NCBI RefSeq assembly: GCF_025377685.1
Contig: NZ_JACEHK010000015.1
Location: forward strand, 186,001 to 250,000
Reading direction: 5' to 3'
Source of the DNA: Anaerobacillus sp. CMMVII
GTDB lineage: Bacteria; Bacillota; Bacilli; Bacillales; Anaerobacillaceae
Length of the DNA stretch: 64,000 nucleotides
Shown: positions 36,962 to 47,497 of the stretch, in pieces
Position numbering within the stretch: the first letter of the stretch is position 1
Layout: the number at the start of each line of letters is the position of its first letter
The notes under the pieces: model-generated
Told to the model about the DNA's origin: nothing
Databases searched by the model: none
What the model saw: only the letters and a program-made list of their open reading frames with translations
Program-made: the position numbers and the translations under genes

Positions 36962-38051
36962 ATAAATTCTTTCTCCTAATTAAATAGATACTTAATAATA
37001 AAAGCGGAAATAAAAACCCAAAAGTTAAAGTGTATGGAGGAAAAATTTTTTTAAAAAAATCATTAAAATAAACAACGTTCGGAGTAATAAACTGAGTTAG
37101 TATTAACAGTAAGTAGCTTAAACCGAAAATCATCGGACGACTATTCTTATAATTAAATACTTGAGATAACCCCAAATTTACTGCATATAACAAGATTGTT
37201 GTTTTAAAGAATATAGTTATAAACCAAGTTCCTGAAATTAGAACTTCAAGCCGTTCAACAATATCACCGATACTAATTTTTTGCGCCATAAAGTATGGTG
37301 GATAATATTTTATTTCTGACAATATAACGCCAAGTGTAAGAATTGAGTAAAGAATAATTACTATTAGAATAACTCCTCCTAAAAATACTCCTAGAATAAA
37401 GATGTTTTTCGCCTTTTTATTGTCTTCTACAAATGGGAAAATCATTAAGATAACAATTAATTGGAGGTACGGGATCCCTATATTAGAAATTGTCCCTCTC
37501 ATAATTGGATTAAATCCGTTTTCATAAATTGGTTTAATATTATCAATGTCCAACTCAGGGAATAGAAAAAGAAATTGTAATGCTAATAATACTAATAAAG
37601 TTGGTAAAATAACTTCTCCTGATCTTCCTAACGTTTCAATTCCTAAGTAAGCACCTGTTACAATTATGGTTAAAAAGAGAAGGTGGATCGCAAGGCTTGG
37701 TGTTTCAGGCATGATAATCGTCGTCATGAAATCGCCAAATTGCCTAATCATTAGCGAAGCGATTATGAGGAAAAAAAAGATTAGAAAAAGTGAAAAAATC
37801 TTTCCGACAATCTTCCCGAGAATAATTTCACTAAATTGGACAATCGTTTTATTAGGGAACTTACTAGCCAAGTAACAATAAAATAGGACTAAGCAAAGAC
37901 CGAATCCTAATGAAATTGTACTTGAAATCCAGGCATCTTGTTTTGCTTGAGATACAATTAAGGAAGGGGCGTTAATAACGGTATTTCCAATTGTGAAAAA
38001 GAAAACAAGGATAAAAAATTGTAGAGTACTAATTTTTTCGTTTTCGAACAT
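36942..38051 (-). CDS. GerAB-type germination permease (operon 2)
   Basis: The B subunit of a second germinant receptor, about 369 residues with ten membrane helices. The opening MFENEKISTLQFFILVFFFT and the phrases VSQAKQDAWISSTISLGFG and MIFPFVEDNKKAKN are characteristic of the endospore germination permease family. Unlike the B subunits of operons 1 and 3, the frame is intact. The ATG at 38051 follows AAAAAGGGTGGTAATA. It is the last gene of an operon ordered A-C-D-B on the minus strand, 14 bases after the D gene. Confidence 0.92.
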   Translation of the reverse strand: MFENEKISTLQFFILVFFFTIGNTVINAPSLIVSQAKQDAWISSTISLGFGLCLVLFYCYLASKFPNKTIVQFSEIILGKIVGKIFSLFLIFFFLIIASLMIRQFGDFMTTIIMPETPSLAIHLLFLTIIVTGAYLGIETLGRSGEVILPTLLVLLALQFLFLFPELDIDNIKPIYENGFNPIMRGTISNIGIPYLQLIVILMIFPFVEDNKKAKNIFILGVFLGGVILIVIILYSILTLGVILSEIKYYPPYFMAQKISIGDIVERLEVLISGTWFITIFFKTTILLYAVNLGLSQVFNYKNSRPMIFGLSYLLLILTQFITPNVVYFNDFFKKIFPPYTLTFGFLFPLLLLSIYLIRRKNLFTYHSK

Positions 38052-38065
38052 TATTACCACCCTTT

Positions 38066-38296
38066 TTACGAAAATAATGAGTAAAGGAAATTATTAAATG
38101 GTTTATAAACAAATGTGATAAAATCTAATGGTGTCGGTATTGAAACTTCTAATACATGTAATAGGGTGATCGCAACATTAAAAGCCATCAATAAACTGAA
38201 GACAAGTAAAGCTATCTTATCATTATTCCTTTTATATGAACGAAACCCAAAATAGAAGATAATGAAAAGGATCGGGAAATATAAAAGAATATCCAT
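38066..38296 (-). CDS. Germinant receptor D subunit-like small membrane protein (operon 2)
   Basis: A 76-residue protein with two membrane segments (LLYFPILFIIFYFGF and LLVFSLLMAFNVAITLL) joined by a basic loop. Small two-helix proteins encoded inside or next to GerA-type operons are known in Bacillus as D subunits that modulate germination. Position (between C and B genes with short gaps) and topology fit; sequence similarity among D proteins is weak. The ATG at 38296 follows AAGAGGTGTGATAGCA. Confidence 0.6.
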   Translation of the reverse strand: MDILLYFPILFIIFYFGFRSYKRNNDKIALLVFSLLMAFNVAITLLHVLEVSIPTPLDFITFVYKPFNNFLYSLFS

Positions 38297-38310
38297 TGCT
38301 ATCACACCTC

Positions 38311-39500
38311 TTAATTTTCAATAATACTTTGATTCATTGTTCCAGTTAAATCAATAGTTCCTTCTGCTGAATAGGATACTTTTACCGTTGGGAATAACTC
38401 TTCCCATTGATCTTTTAGCTTTTTCCACTGTTTAGGATATGATTTTCGAAATGTATTACCAAATCCCAAAATGTCACTTTTATATTTTTCTTGAGCTGCA
38501 ACGACAGCGCTATTTAATATTTCTTTCTGGCGATCTTCTAAACTCTTCTCCAATTGTTCAATCGTTTTAGGATCTTGAAGGTCAATGTTGCACAAGACTT
38601 CAGCGACATTTACATTACTAGTGATCTTAAGTTCAAATTCAGGTTTACCATCTTTGTAGCTAGGAATAATCTCTGTTTCTGTCCCCATAATTTCAACAAC
38701 TAGCTCACCAGCCGTTGGGCATTTAATTCTACCAACAGTACTTTGGACGTTATTCATAATGTAATTATACCCTTTACTTTCATCTTCGTTTAACCAACCG
38801 ACTAGCTTATCTTCTTTAAAAACGCCAATTCCTTCATACTGTAGTAAACTATTTGGGTCTAGTGTTTCGACATTTTTTTTTGTTTTTCCTTCATTCTTGT
38901 TGCCTCTGAAAGTAATTCCGGTTAACACGCTTTCCATACCTTCAGTTGCAAAATTTCTAAGTAAATCATCTAAGTTAACAGCAACTGTAGGAGCCCAAGC
39001 AGATTGGGATAATTTTAAAGCAGAAAATTTTTCATTTGCAGGAATACGTTCAAACGGTGTCATTGTTTGCAGAACATCTTCAGCACTAGCACCGTCTCTT
39101 GCGACGACGATATAGAAATCAGATCTAAATTCATGATCTCTAAAGAGCATCTCAAGAAGGTCAAGAATTCCATCCCGAGCTAATGTCTCACCAATGACTG
39201 CAATCCGAAAATGCGGTAAATACACTTTTCTAGGAGATATCGTTGTAATTTTTCGAAACGCTTCAAAAACTGTTTCTGCTTCTTCTGAATAAACAGTCAC
39301 AGGTGTAAAATAACTTGGTTCTTTTACTTCTTGTGGCAAAACAATTTGTACTGTTAGGCGAATATTTTTATCATCGACCTTATCTAGTCCTAGTGCCATG
39401 GCGATTCCTAAATCATTTAATTCTCGTTGATTCCAACATCCAGAAGACAAAATAGATAAAATAAGTAAAACTACACTCAATACTACTGGTTTTGTTTCAT
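38311..39500 (-). pseudogene. Ger(x)C-family germinant receptor lipoprotein (operon 2), 5' frameshift
   Basis: The C subunit of receptor 2. The main frame reads VLLILSILSSGCWNQRELND, an evident lipoprotein signal with the lipobox SSGC, followed by LGIAMALGLDKVDDKNIRL. No good start exists in this frame. An ATG at 39500, preceded by GGATGG, begins MKQ and joins the signal peptide if one A is restored in the run at 39490-39493 (giving MKQKPVVLSVV). A TTG at 39480 could start the frame but has no ribosome binding site. The rest is intact and of normal length (about 395 residues). Confidence 0.85.
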
Positions 39501-39521
39501 AGGCATATTTCCATCCTGTAA

Positions 39522-40951
39522 TTAGGTTTTTGATTGATCTTGACCCATCATTTTTTGAGGCAAGCGAATAATTGTATCTCTCTGACTACGTAGTTTAAAT
39601 GGACCAATGTTGTACATATAAGGGACAGTAAAAGATTTTAAATTAGCTAAATGGAGAATTAAAAACATAAGGCCAACGGCTATTCCGAAAAGGCCAAAAG
39701 ACCCTGCTAAAAACATCATTGGAAATCTTAACAGCCGCATTGAAATACCAATACTATAGCCAGGCGCTACAAAGGAAGCGATAGCAGTAATCGCAACAAC
39801 AATGATCATGGCGTTAGAAATAAATCCGGCTTCAACGGCAGCTTGGCCAATGACAAGACCACCGACAATTGACATCGTTTGACCAACCATTCTTGGCATC
39901 CGAAGCCCTGCTTCACGAAGAATTTCGAAAATGATTTCCATAAAAAGTGCCTCAAAAAAAGCTGGGAATGGAACTCCCTCCCGTTGTGCTGCTAGGCTTA
40001 TTAATAAAACGGTTGGGATTGTTTCTTGGTGGAACGTTGTTAAAGCAATATAAAGAGATGGGGCTAGTAATGAAATCCCTAAACAAACTAATCTTAAAAA
40101 ACGAATTAGCCCAAAATCTGATCGATTATAATAGTCTTCAGCAGCCTGAATAAAATGGTTAAAAAGGGCAGGAACTAGTAAGACAAAGGGGGTTCCATCA
40201 ATTAAATGGCAATTCTCCCCTCTAATATTCCGGCAGCAATAACATCGGGACGTTCGGTATTGTAGACGGTTGGGAATGGCGAAAAGGTAGAGTCTTGGAT
40301 AAATTCTTCAATGTATCCACTCTCTAAGATTCCGTTAGTGTCAATTTGATCTAGACGCTTCCGCACTTCATTTAAGATTTGCTCATCAACTGTTCCGTGG
40401 AGGAAGACCAACGATACGGAAGTCTTGGTGACGTGACCAATCTCTCTAGTTTCCAACCAGAGGTTTTGATCCTTTATTCGTCTGCGAATTAAGGCGATGT
40501 TAACGTTGATGTTCTCAACAAAACTATCTTTAGGCCCCCTAATAACCACTTGAGTCGTCGGTTCGGCTACCCCTCGTTCTTCCGATTTTCTCGTACTAGC
40601 TAGAAATGCTTCTTCTTGTCCATCGATGAAAATTGCTGTATCTCCTGACAGTAATGGGGGATACAAGGTTTGAAAATCATTAACATTACTTACTTCAGGA
40701 TTCGCTAGTATTTTTTCTTTTAAGAATTCTAAATGAAAGTTTGTGTTATCGTGGCTTTCTAGTTTCAGCAGTGCTTCAATAATTGAATGTTCAATCATTT
40801 CTTTATCAGCTAGCCCATTAAAATAAACTAACCCAATGCTAATTTTTTCATTGACGTTTAAAAATCGAATAATAAGGTCAGTACTATTTCCTAGGTCACT
40901 TTTTATTTTGCTAATATTTTTTTGTGAACTTTTATCTAATGTAATTGTCAT
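39522..40951 (-). pseudogene. GerA-family germinant receptor subunit A (operon 2), frameshifted
   Basis: The A subunit of receptor 2. The first frame (40951-40202) holds the soluble domain with EPTTQVVIRGPKDSFVENI and ends EGRIAI. Adding one T in the run at 40204-40206 continues as ILIDGTPFVLLVPALF into the membrane domain, with LREAGLRMPRMVGQTMSIVG and VIGQAAVEAG, to the stop at 39522. Restored length is about 477 residues. It heads the operon A-C-D-B. The upstream region to 41157 separates it from a divergent ABC transporter. Confidence 0.87.
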
Positions 40952-41157
40952 TTAATACACCGCTACTATTCACTAATTTTGTTAATGGTATCTTTTCCTC
41001 AAGATAGTAAACTATACCAATTCATTTCTGTGACAAAAGTTTTTTCAAATGATAAATGAAGACAGAGAAAAATATTCTAAATAAAGATCATATTTTTAGA
41101 CTTCCTTAAAGAATATCTATAAAATGACTTATAAAGAAAGTGGTAGGGGTTGATCAT

Positions 41158-42069
41158 ATGGAGATGATTCAAGTTACTGACTTAAAGAAATACTATGGAT
41201 CTCTAAAAGCAGTTGATGGCGTCAACTTGACTGTGTATGAAGGAGAGATCTTTGGTTTACTTGGACCTAATGGTGCAGGCAAGACAACAACGATGGAAAT
41301 GATGGAAGGGCTTCGTGATGCGGATTCTGGAGAGGTTGTGATCAATGGTCTTTCTGTAAGACATGATCGAAAAAAAGTGACTGAACATATTGGTGTGCAG
41401 CTTCAATCGACATCAATGTTTGATCTATTACAAGTAGAAGAAATTTTACGAATGTATGCTAGCTTCTATAAAAGTAGTTTACCGGTCGCAACGATAATGC
41501 ATCAAATGAATCTCCTAGAGAAGCGGAAAGATGCAATTAAAGGGCTATCAGGCGGACAAAAGCAACGTCTAGCGATTGGACTAGCATTAATTCATGACCC
41601 AGAAGTTATTTTCTTAGATGAACCAACAACTGGATTGGATCCCCAGGCAAGAAGATCGCTTTGGGATATCGTACTTAAGTTGAAGGAACAAGGCAAAACC
41701 ATCATATTATCTACTCATTACATGGAAGAAGCATATGTCTTATGCGATCGGTTGGCGATTATGGATCAAGGAAAAATAATGGCTTTAGATACACCCGATA
41801 AATTAATTGCCGCCTTAGAAATGGAATCTGCCATACAATTTAAATGGGAAAAAGAACTAGAGCCACTAAAGTCGTTAGCATGTGTTACAAAAGTTTCAAC
41901 TTTGAAAGACCAAGCGGTACTATACACGACCAATTTACAAGAAAGCTTAATATCTTTAATTAAATATACGGATAATGACCAAATACAACTTGAAGACCTA
42001 CAAACTAGAAGAGCAACCTTAGAAGATGTGTTCTTGCAGTTAACGGGAAGGAGCTTAAGAGAAGAATGA
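41158..42069 (+). CDS. ABC transporter ATP-binding protein (DrrA-like)
   Basis: A 303-residue ABC-2-type export ATPase. Walker A is GPNGAGKTTT, the signature LSGGQKQR, Walker B VIFLDEPTTGLD, and the switch loop STHYMEEA. A C-terminal extension of about 80 residues after the ATPase core is typical of the DrrA/CcmA branch. The ATG at 41158 follows TAGGGGTTGATCAT; the GTG at 41140 lacks a ribosome binding site. Its stop overlaps the permease start by four bases. It could export a drug, lipid or antibiotic-like compound; the substrate is unknown. Confidence 0.9.
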   Translation: MEMIQVTDLKKYYGSLKAVDGVNLTVYEGEIFGLLGPNGAGKTTTMEMMEGLRDADSGEVVINGLSVRHDRKKVTEHIGVQLQSTSMFDLLQVEEILRMYASFYKSSLPVATIMHQMNLLEKRKDAIKGLSGGQKQRLAIGLALIHDPEVIFLDEPTTGLDPQARRSLWDIVLKLKEQGKTIILSTHYMEEAYVLCDRLAIMDQGKIMALDTPDKLIAALEMESAIQFKWEKELEPLKSLACVTKVSTLKDQAVLYTTNLQESLISLIKYTDNDQIQLEDLQTRRATLEDVFLQLTGRSLREE

Positions 42070-43157
42070 AGGCATACTGGCAATTAACGTTAGCTCAATT
42101 GAAGCTTTTTGCTCGAAATAAAGCAGTCATTTTTTGGACTACATTTTTTCCGCTATTCTTAATGATTGTGTTAGGGCTTTTCCTAGGTGGGGGAACTGGG
42201 ACGACAATTAGTGTCGCTTGGGTCGATCACGATAAAAGTAACTACTCTCTAATGATGATGGATACTTTCATAGAAGTTGAAGCTATTGACTTGCATGAAG
42301 CAGACGATGTTGAAGCTGCGAAACTAGAAGTTGAAGAAGGGAATATTTCGTTTGTTATTGAAATTGAGCAAGGCTTTGGACAGATCATTGAAGCTGGAGG
42401 AGGTGTACCGACATTTTCTGTTTTTTATGATGAAACCAATCAAGCAATTGCGCAGCTTGGTTTTGCAATTATTGACCAAGCAGTAGATCAATTAAATAAA
42501 CAGCTAACAGATTTTCAAGAAATTGTATTTGTCGAGAAACAGGGGATAAAATCCTTAGATTTAACCTACTTAGACTTCTTAGTCCCGGGGATTGCAGCAC
42601 TAATGATTTTATCTAGCAATCTAAATGGTGTAGCTGCTCAAATTTCCTCATGGCGTGAGAGAGGAGTCCTTCGTCGAATGAAGTTAACTGGGCTGCCAGC
42701 AAGTACATTTGTAGCAGCACAAATCACCGCTAGAGCTATCTTAAATATCACGCAATCAATTTTAGTGTTAAGTGTCGGGATCTTTTTGTTAGGTGCTCAG
42801 ATGAATGGAAACTGGTTTTTATTACTTTTTTATCTGATTCTAGGAATTCTTGTATTTATGTCTTTGGGCTTCCTAGTTGCTAACTTGGCTAAGACACCAG
42901 AGCATGCTTCTCCAATTGCTGGATTTATCTCGTTTCCAATGTTCTTTTTAGGGGGGATTTTCTTCCCAATTACGAATATGCCTGAATTTTTACAGCCAAT
43001 TATTACGCTGATTCCAATCTCACATCTAGCAGGAGTATTACGAGAAGTTATGAATGTTGGAGCGACGATGGTTGATTTGTTTCTACCAACAACCATTCTA
43101 GTAGCTTGGTTCTTAGTATGTTTTATTACTGCTTCAAGAACATTTAAATGGGAATAA
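42066..43157 (+). CDS. ABC-2 type transporter permease
   Basis: The membrane partner of the preceding ATPase, 363 residues. One N-terminal helix (about residues 20-42), a large extracellular domain (about 45-175) and five C-terminal helices give the usual ABC2_membrane_3 topology. SSNLNGVAAQISSWRERGVLRRMKLTGLP is the family's cytosolic coupling region (shown here only by name of its RERGVLRRMK core). GGIFFPITNMPEFLQP lies between the last helices. Translationally coupled to the ATPase through ATGA. A strong terminator follows 136 bases downstream. Confidence 0.9.
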   Translation: MKAYWQLTLAQLKLFARNKAVIFWTTFFPLFLMIVLGLFLGGGTGTTISVAWVDHDKSNYSLMMMDTFIEVEAIDLHEADDVEAAKLEVEEGNISFVIEIEQGFGQIIEAGGGVPTFSVFYDETNQAIAQLGFAIIDQAVDQLNKQLTDFQEIVFVEKQGIKSLDLTYLDFLVPGIAALMILSSNLNGVAAQISSWRERGVLRRMKLTGLPASTFVAAQITARAILNITQSILVLSVGIFLLGAQMNGNWFLLLFYLILGILVFMSLGFLVANLAKTPEHASPIAGFISFPMFFLGGIFFPITNMPEFLQPIITLIPISHLAGVLREVMNVGATMVDLFLPTTILVAWFLVCFITASRTFKWE

Positions 43158-43293
43158 GCTATTATTAACAGGACTGTAAAAGTTCTGTTCAGGATGTTGA
43201 AACTTTCGCAACAGCCGCTTTTATCCGTGAATTTATTTACGAGGTCAAAATGCAATATATAGTTATCGCATTTAATCAACGATATACACAAAG

Positions 43294-43330
43294 GAACGAG
43301 GTTTAACCGATTTAGGTTAAACCTCGTTTT
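43294..43330 (+). terminator. Terminator after the ABC exporter
   Basis: AACGAGGTTTAACC pairs perfectly with GGTTAAACCTCGTT around GATTTA and is followed by TTTT. It may act in both directions, since the convergent small gene ends 27 bases further on. Confidence 0.88.
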
Positions 43331-43356
43331 ATGAATAGATCTTATAGTCATGCTAT

Positions 43357-43494
43357 TTAAACCCGAGAGGTTTGTTGCTTATATAAATTAGCCAAGACAT
43401 GGGTTTTATAGGTTTCTAATTTTTTGCCATCAAGATAACGAATACCTTGCTTTTTTAATTCATGTACAAACCAGCCTTTGCTACCAAGGTGCAT
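43357..43494 (-). CDS. DUF2639 (YflJ-like) small protein
   Basis: A 45-residue protein on the minus strand that begins MHLGSKGWFVHELKKQGIR and continues LDGKKLETYKTHVLANLY. This matches my memory of the YflJ/DUF2639 family of small Bacillus proteins (GSKGWFVxxLKxxGI, then a KLExYK motif). The ATG follows AAGGAGTTGGTCAT, a strong ribosome binding site. Function is unknown. It lies between the ABC exporter terminator and germinant-receptor operon 3. Confidence 0.75.
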   Translation of the reverse strand: MHLGSKGWFVHELKKQGIRYLDGKKLETYKTHVLANLYKQQTSRV

Positions 43495-43582
43495 ATGACC
43501 AACTCCTTATGATAAAATGACGTCTTTTTTCATCTTATCATTCAGAATTTTGTCCATGGAAGAGGTATTAAATAACTTTATA

Positions 43583-44775
43583 TTATTTAATATCTTTAAA
43601 TACTGGGTTAGTAATTAATCCAGCGCGACGCAATTTTAGAGTCACACCGACATTAATCTCGGCTCTCGCAAACTCCTTGTCCCAGTTGTCTTTTACTTTC
43701 TTAAAATTTTGATAATCTTGTCGCTCCATATGTTCCCCAAACCCAAAAATATCGAGTTGATATTCGTCTTGGAGAACTGATATCGTATTTTCAATTTCCT
43801 TTTCAAACGCTTCTCCAAACTTTTTCTCTAGTTTTAGGTAGGTGTTTATTTTTTGAACATCGGCGGGACATTGGATAAGTTCAATCCGTCCCTCGAGATC
43901 AACACTGATATCAATGTGAGGAGTATCGTCTTTATAATAGGCCTTAACCCGTGTTTTGGAATTAATGATTCTTGCAGTCATTACCTTTTCTTCACTACAA
44001 GGCACGGTGATCGATGTTCTCTTTAAATTGTCTTGAAGCAGCAAATAATTTCTGGCGTGGTTCAAATTTAATTTCCCTTGGTATTCTAACCCCTTAAAAA
44101 TACCAAGACTATCTAAAGTGACCATGGTATGTGGGTCCACTTTTTCCATGTTTTCTATACTATTCCCTTTTTTAATCGGTCCGTCAACATGGATGATTGA
44201 TAGAACAGGCTCCCTTCCAGGGGAAGCAAGAGCTCTAACAAAGTCCTTAAGTCTAATTTGTGGGGTTCCTCCCCACTCCTCGATCATTGTTTCAAGTTGA
44301 TTATGAATTTTTAAAGAAGATACCCGCTGTATCGGGTATGTGACCTTTAAAACATCACCTGCTAGTACGTTATCAGCAATGATAAGATTAAAATCGTTTC
44401 TTATTTCCCGATCAGCTTCAAAGAAATCTATAAATTCAAGCAAACCTTCTTGTACGACTTCTTTACTTAAAATCACAACTCGCATATGGGAAAATATTAG
44501 CTTACGAGTAAAAGCAATATTCATTTTTTTACTAGTTCAGCCAAACTTTCACCCTCATAACTAAAAACAATCGATGCTGTCTGAGTGCCCATTCCTTCGG
44601 TTTCAAGGGCAGGTGGATTTAATACTTCTACAGTTAGTTTATATCTCGTATCCTTACCCTTGTCGATTGCCATTCCTGTTACTAAAGATAATTCATTCAG
44701 TTCATTTTGATCCCAGCAGCCAGTTAAGAAAAAAGCACTTAAGCAACAAAGCAGGCAGAAGACCATTCTATTCAA
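43583..44775 (-). pseudogene. Ger(x)C-family germinant receptor lipoprotein (operon 3), frameshifted
   Basis: The C subunit of receptor 3. It starts at a TTG (44775) preceded by GCGAGGTGACAATCG and overlapping the A-subunit stop. The signal peptide ends FFLTGC (Cys20), followed by WDQNELNELSLVTGMAIDKG. The frame stops at ELVKK because one A is missing from the run at 44524-44530; the next frame starts directly with MNIAFTRKLIFSHMRVVILS and runs to 43583. Restored length is about 397 residues. It is the last gene of the operon D-B-A-C. Confidence 0.86.
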
Positions 44776-46331
44776 CGATTGTCACCTCGCTCGTCGGGTG
44801 GGGTCGGTGACTTGGCATTAGGTTGCTTTATCGGAGACTCCGTTTTTAAGTACGAAGGTCTTTTTTTCAATGCCCAAGCTGGTAAACGAATAAAAATATC
44901 CCCTTGATCCTGCAAACTAAATGGTGCGACAGGTGCTAGATATGGAACGCTAAAAGAGCGTAGACTCGTTAAATGAGCAACTAGCACAATCATGCCTAAA
45001 AACACCCCATATAGTCCAAATAGTGCGCCAATAATGATGTAGAGAAAACGCAACAAACGAGTTGAAATCGCAAAGGAATAGATGGGGGACACAAAGCTTG
45101 CGATAGCCGTTAAGGCTACGATAATGACCATGATGTTGGATACAATTCCGGCTTCAACAGCTGCTTGTCCAATAACTAAACCACCTACAATCGAAATCGT
45201 ACCACCTACGGCACGAGGCATCCGTATCCCCGCTTCTCGTAAGATTTCAAAGGTAATTTCCATGATTAGTGCCTCAATCACGGCTGGAAAAGGAATCCCT
45301 TCACGTTGCGAGATAATGCTAATCAATAGTTGAGTAGGTATCATTTCATGATGGTACGAAATGATTGATACATAAAACGCAGGCAATAAAAGCGCAAGTA
45401 AGAAAGAAAAATATCTAATCCACCGGATGAAAGTTCCCATTAAATATTTTTGGTAATAATCCTCGCTCATTGAAACGAAGTCAGTAAATACTGCTGGAGC
45501 TGTAAGTACAAAAGGAGTTCCGTCAACAAATAACGCAAACTTTCCCGAAAGTAAGTGGGCCGCGATTGTATCTGGTCTCTCTGTGTTATACATCAAAGGA
45601 AATGGAGTTAGAGTTTTGTCCTCTAAAAATTCCTCTAGAACGCCGGAATCTAAAAGCGCATTTGTATCCACATCAGCAAGCCTGGTTTGTATTTCATCTA
45701 AAATTTGTTTATTAATAATGCCATGTATGTAAGCGAGGTATACTTGAGTAGCAGTTTCCTTGCCGATGGTGTAAGAATCAAAACGTAACCCGGGATTTTT
45801 AATTTTTCTACGAATGAGACTGAGGTTGGTTTCGATATTTTCGTTGAAACCTTCTTTAGGTCCTCTAACGATTGTTTGGGTGCTAGGCTCTTCGATGGCG
45901 CGTTGTTCAATCTTTTGTACTTTTATAGATAAAGTTTGATCCATGCTATCAAGAAAAAGAATCGCGTGTCCATTTATTATATCTTCAATCACTTTTTGTT
46001 GAGATTGGCGGAAAGTATGCTGAGATCCCGAAAAAGTCTCAGTGGCAAAGTCTAACCATTTAGATTCTGAAGTAATTTTCTCTCTTCGAGAAGCTGACTC
46101 AGTGATTGGTAATAGTACCTTATTAGTAACGACTTGCCAATCAGTTAGGGTTGTTAAATAACAAAGCAAACCATCTCGCTGTCCAATTTGAATGTCTTCC
46201 AAAACTAAATCGGCTGTTTCCCCAAAAACTTCTTTCAATCTTATTTTATTCGTTTCTGAGTTTCCACTAAATGGTTTCGCATCTTTTATAGGATTAGGGT
46301 ATACATCTTCAATGGAAGAGTTGTTTTTCAC
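44772..46331 (-). CDS. GerA-family germinant receptor subunit A (operon 3)
   Basis: The A subunit of receptor 3, 519 residues and intact. The soluble domain contains EPSTQTIVRGPKEGFNENI and NLSLIRRKIKNPGLRF; the membrane domain contains EALIMEITFEILREAGIR and IGQAAVEAGIVSNIM. The C-terminal tail is proline- and charge-rich (KTESPIKQPNAKSPTPP), as in GerAA proteins. The GTG start at 46331 follows TTCAGGAAGTTTCA. It lies 21 bases after the B gene and overlaps the C gene by four bases. Confidence 0.93.
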   Translation of the reverse strand: MKNNSSIEDVYPNPIKDAKPFSGNSETNKIRLKEVFGETADLVLEDIQIGQRDGLLCYLTTLTDWQVVTNKVLLPITESASRREKITSESKWLDFATETFSGSQHTFRQSQQKVIEDIINGHAILFLDSMDQTLSIKVQKIEQRAIEEPSTQTIVRGPKEGFNENIETNLSLIRRKIKNPGLRFDSYTIGKETATQVYLAYIHGIINKQILDEIQTRLADVDTNALLDSGVLEEFLEDKTLTPFPLMYNTERPDTIAAHLLSGKFALFVDGTPFVLTAPAVFTDFVSMSEDYYQKYLMGTFIRWIRYFSFLLALLLPAFYVSIISYHHEMIPTQLLISIISQREGIPFPAVIEALIMEITFEILREAGIRMPRAVGGTISIVGGLVIGQAAVEAGIVSNIMVIIVALTAIASFVSPIYSFAISTRLLRFLYIIIGALFGLYGVFLGMIVLVAHLTSLRSFSVPYLAPVAPFSLQDQGDIFIRLPAWALKKRPSYLKTESPIKQPNAKSPTPPDERGDNR

Positions 46332-46352
46332 TGAAACTTCCTGAACAACTTT

Positions 46353-47472
46353 TTAAACACTTCTTGCACCTCCTTGTTGTACTCGTTTCTTTTTCCAGAA
46401 GATGATTATTGCAAGAATTCCTGGAATTCCTATTTGAAGTGGCATATGCATATATAAAGGCACAAACTGAATTCCTTCTTCGATATGTTCTGCATAGTTT
46501 GAGGCAATTAAGATTGAAAATATAGAAACAAGCAACCCTATAGGGAGTGAAAAATAGCGATAAGGAACTTTAAAAACATACTCAAGTCCTTTTAGTCCAC
46601 CATAAAAAAATAAACTTACTTTCATAAATATTCCGAGCATCATCACGAAAATAATCACAGCATCAATTCTTTCGATAAATTGGGCAAACGAAATTTCTCT
46701 TGCCGCAGCTATTAGTGGAAAGGCTGATCTTCCAGATATATTGGTTCCCAATACGGATAATTTAAAAATTTTAATTACTGCTAGTAAGATACCGGTACTT
46801 AGGACAGCACCCATACTGACTTTGGAAACATGCTGGAATTTAGCAGTAATTGCCATAATCATCGTCAGTACAATTGCCTCTCCAAATGGAAACCCAATTA
46901 GTCCAGGGAAAATAACTTTAAAGACTGGGCCAAAACCTTCCCCTAAAATAGGTTCTAAATTGCTAAAGTTTAGTTCTCCTCCTGCAAGAAGAAAGATACT
47001 GGTTAATAATAAAAAACTAGAATATAGGGTGCAAAGGTTTCTGCTGTCCTAGCAATAACCTCAGGACCTAAATAAACAACATAAAGAACTACAAGCATAA
47101 ATGATATGCCTAAAACCTCGATAGGAGTAGAAGGAAAAATATACGTAATTAACATTTCTAAGAAATCGCGTAACACACGAGATGCGATGTAAAAGAAATA
47201 AAAAATATAAATTAAAGATAAGAGTATAGCGAGTATTCTTCCAAATATTTGCCCCATAATTTCAAATAAATTCTTACCCACATCATATGACAGAATGAAG
47301 GCATAGGTATAAATGATAAATGCTCCTATCCAACTTGCTATGATGATTGCGATCCAAGCATCTTGCTTTGCGTCTTGAGCAACTCCAACAACTACTGCCG
47401 AACCAATTTGAAAAATAATAATTAAATAAACAATTGGTATAAGTTTATTTTTTCTATTAAATGATATTTCAC
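46353..47472 (-). pseudogene. GerAB-type germination permease (operon 3), two frameshifts
   Basis: The B subunit of receptor 3. A GTG at 47472 follows AGGAGGCAAGAAA and opens MKYHLIEK. One A is missing in the run at 47448-47453; restoring it gives NKLIPIVYLIIIFQIGSAVV and AQDAKQDAWIAIII. A second missing T, at the run 47011-47016, cuts the frame after APYILVF; restoring it gives FLLLTSIFLLAGGELNFS and the rest to 46353. Restored length is about 373 residues with ten helices. It follows the D gene by 25 bases. Confidence 0.86.
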
Positions 47473-47497
47473 TTTCTTGCCTCCTAATGAGAAGCTG

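Noticed and set aside
44521-44535. Programmed frameshifting at the A7 run in the operon 3 C-subunit gene
   Set aside because: Similar one-base losses occur in about twenty unrelated genes here, mostly in homopolymers, so base-calling error is simpler.
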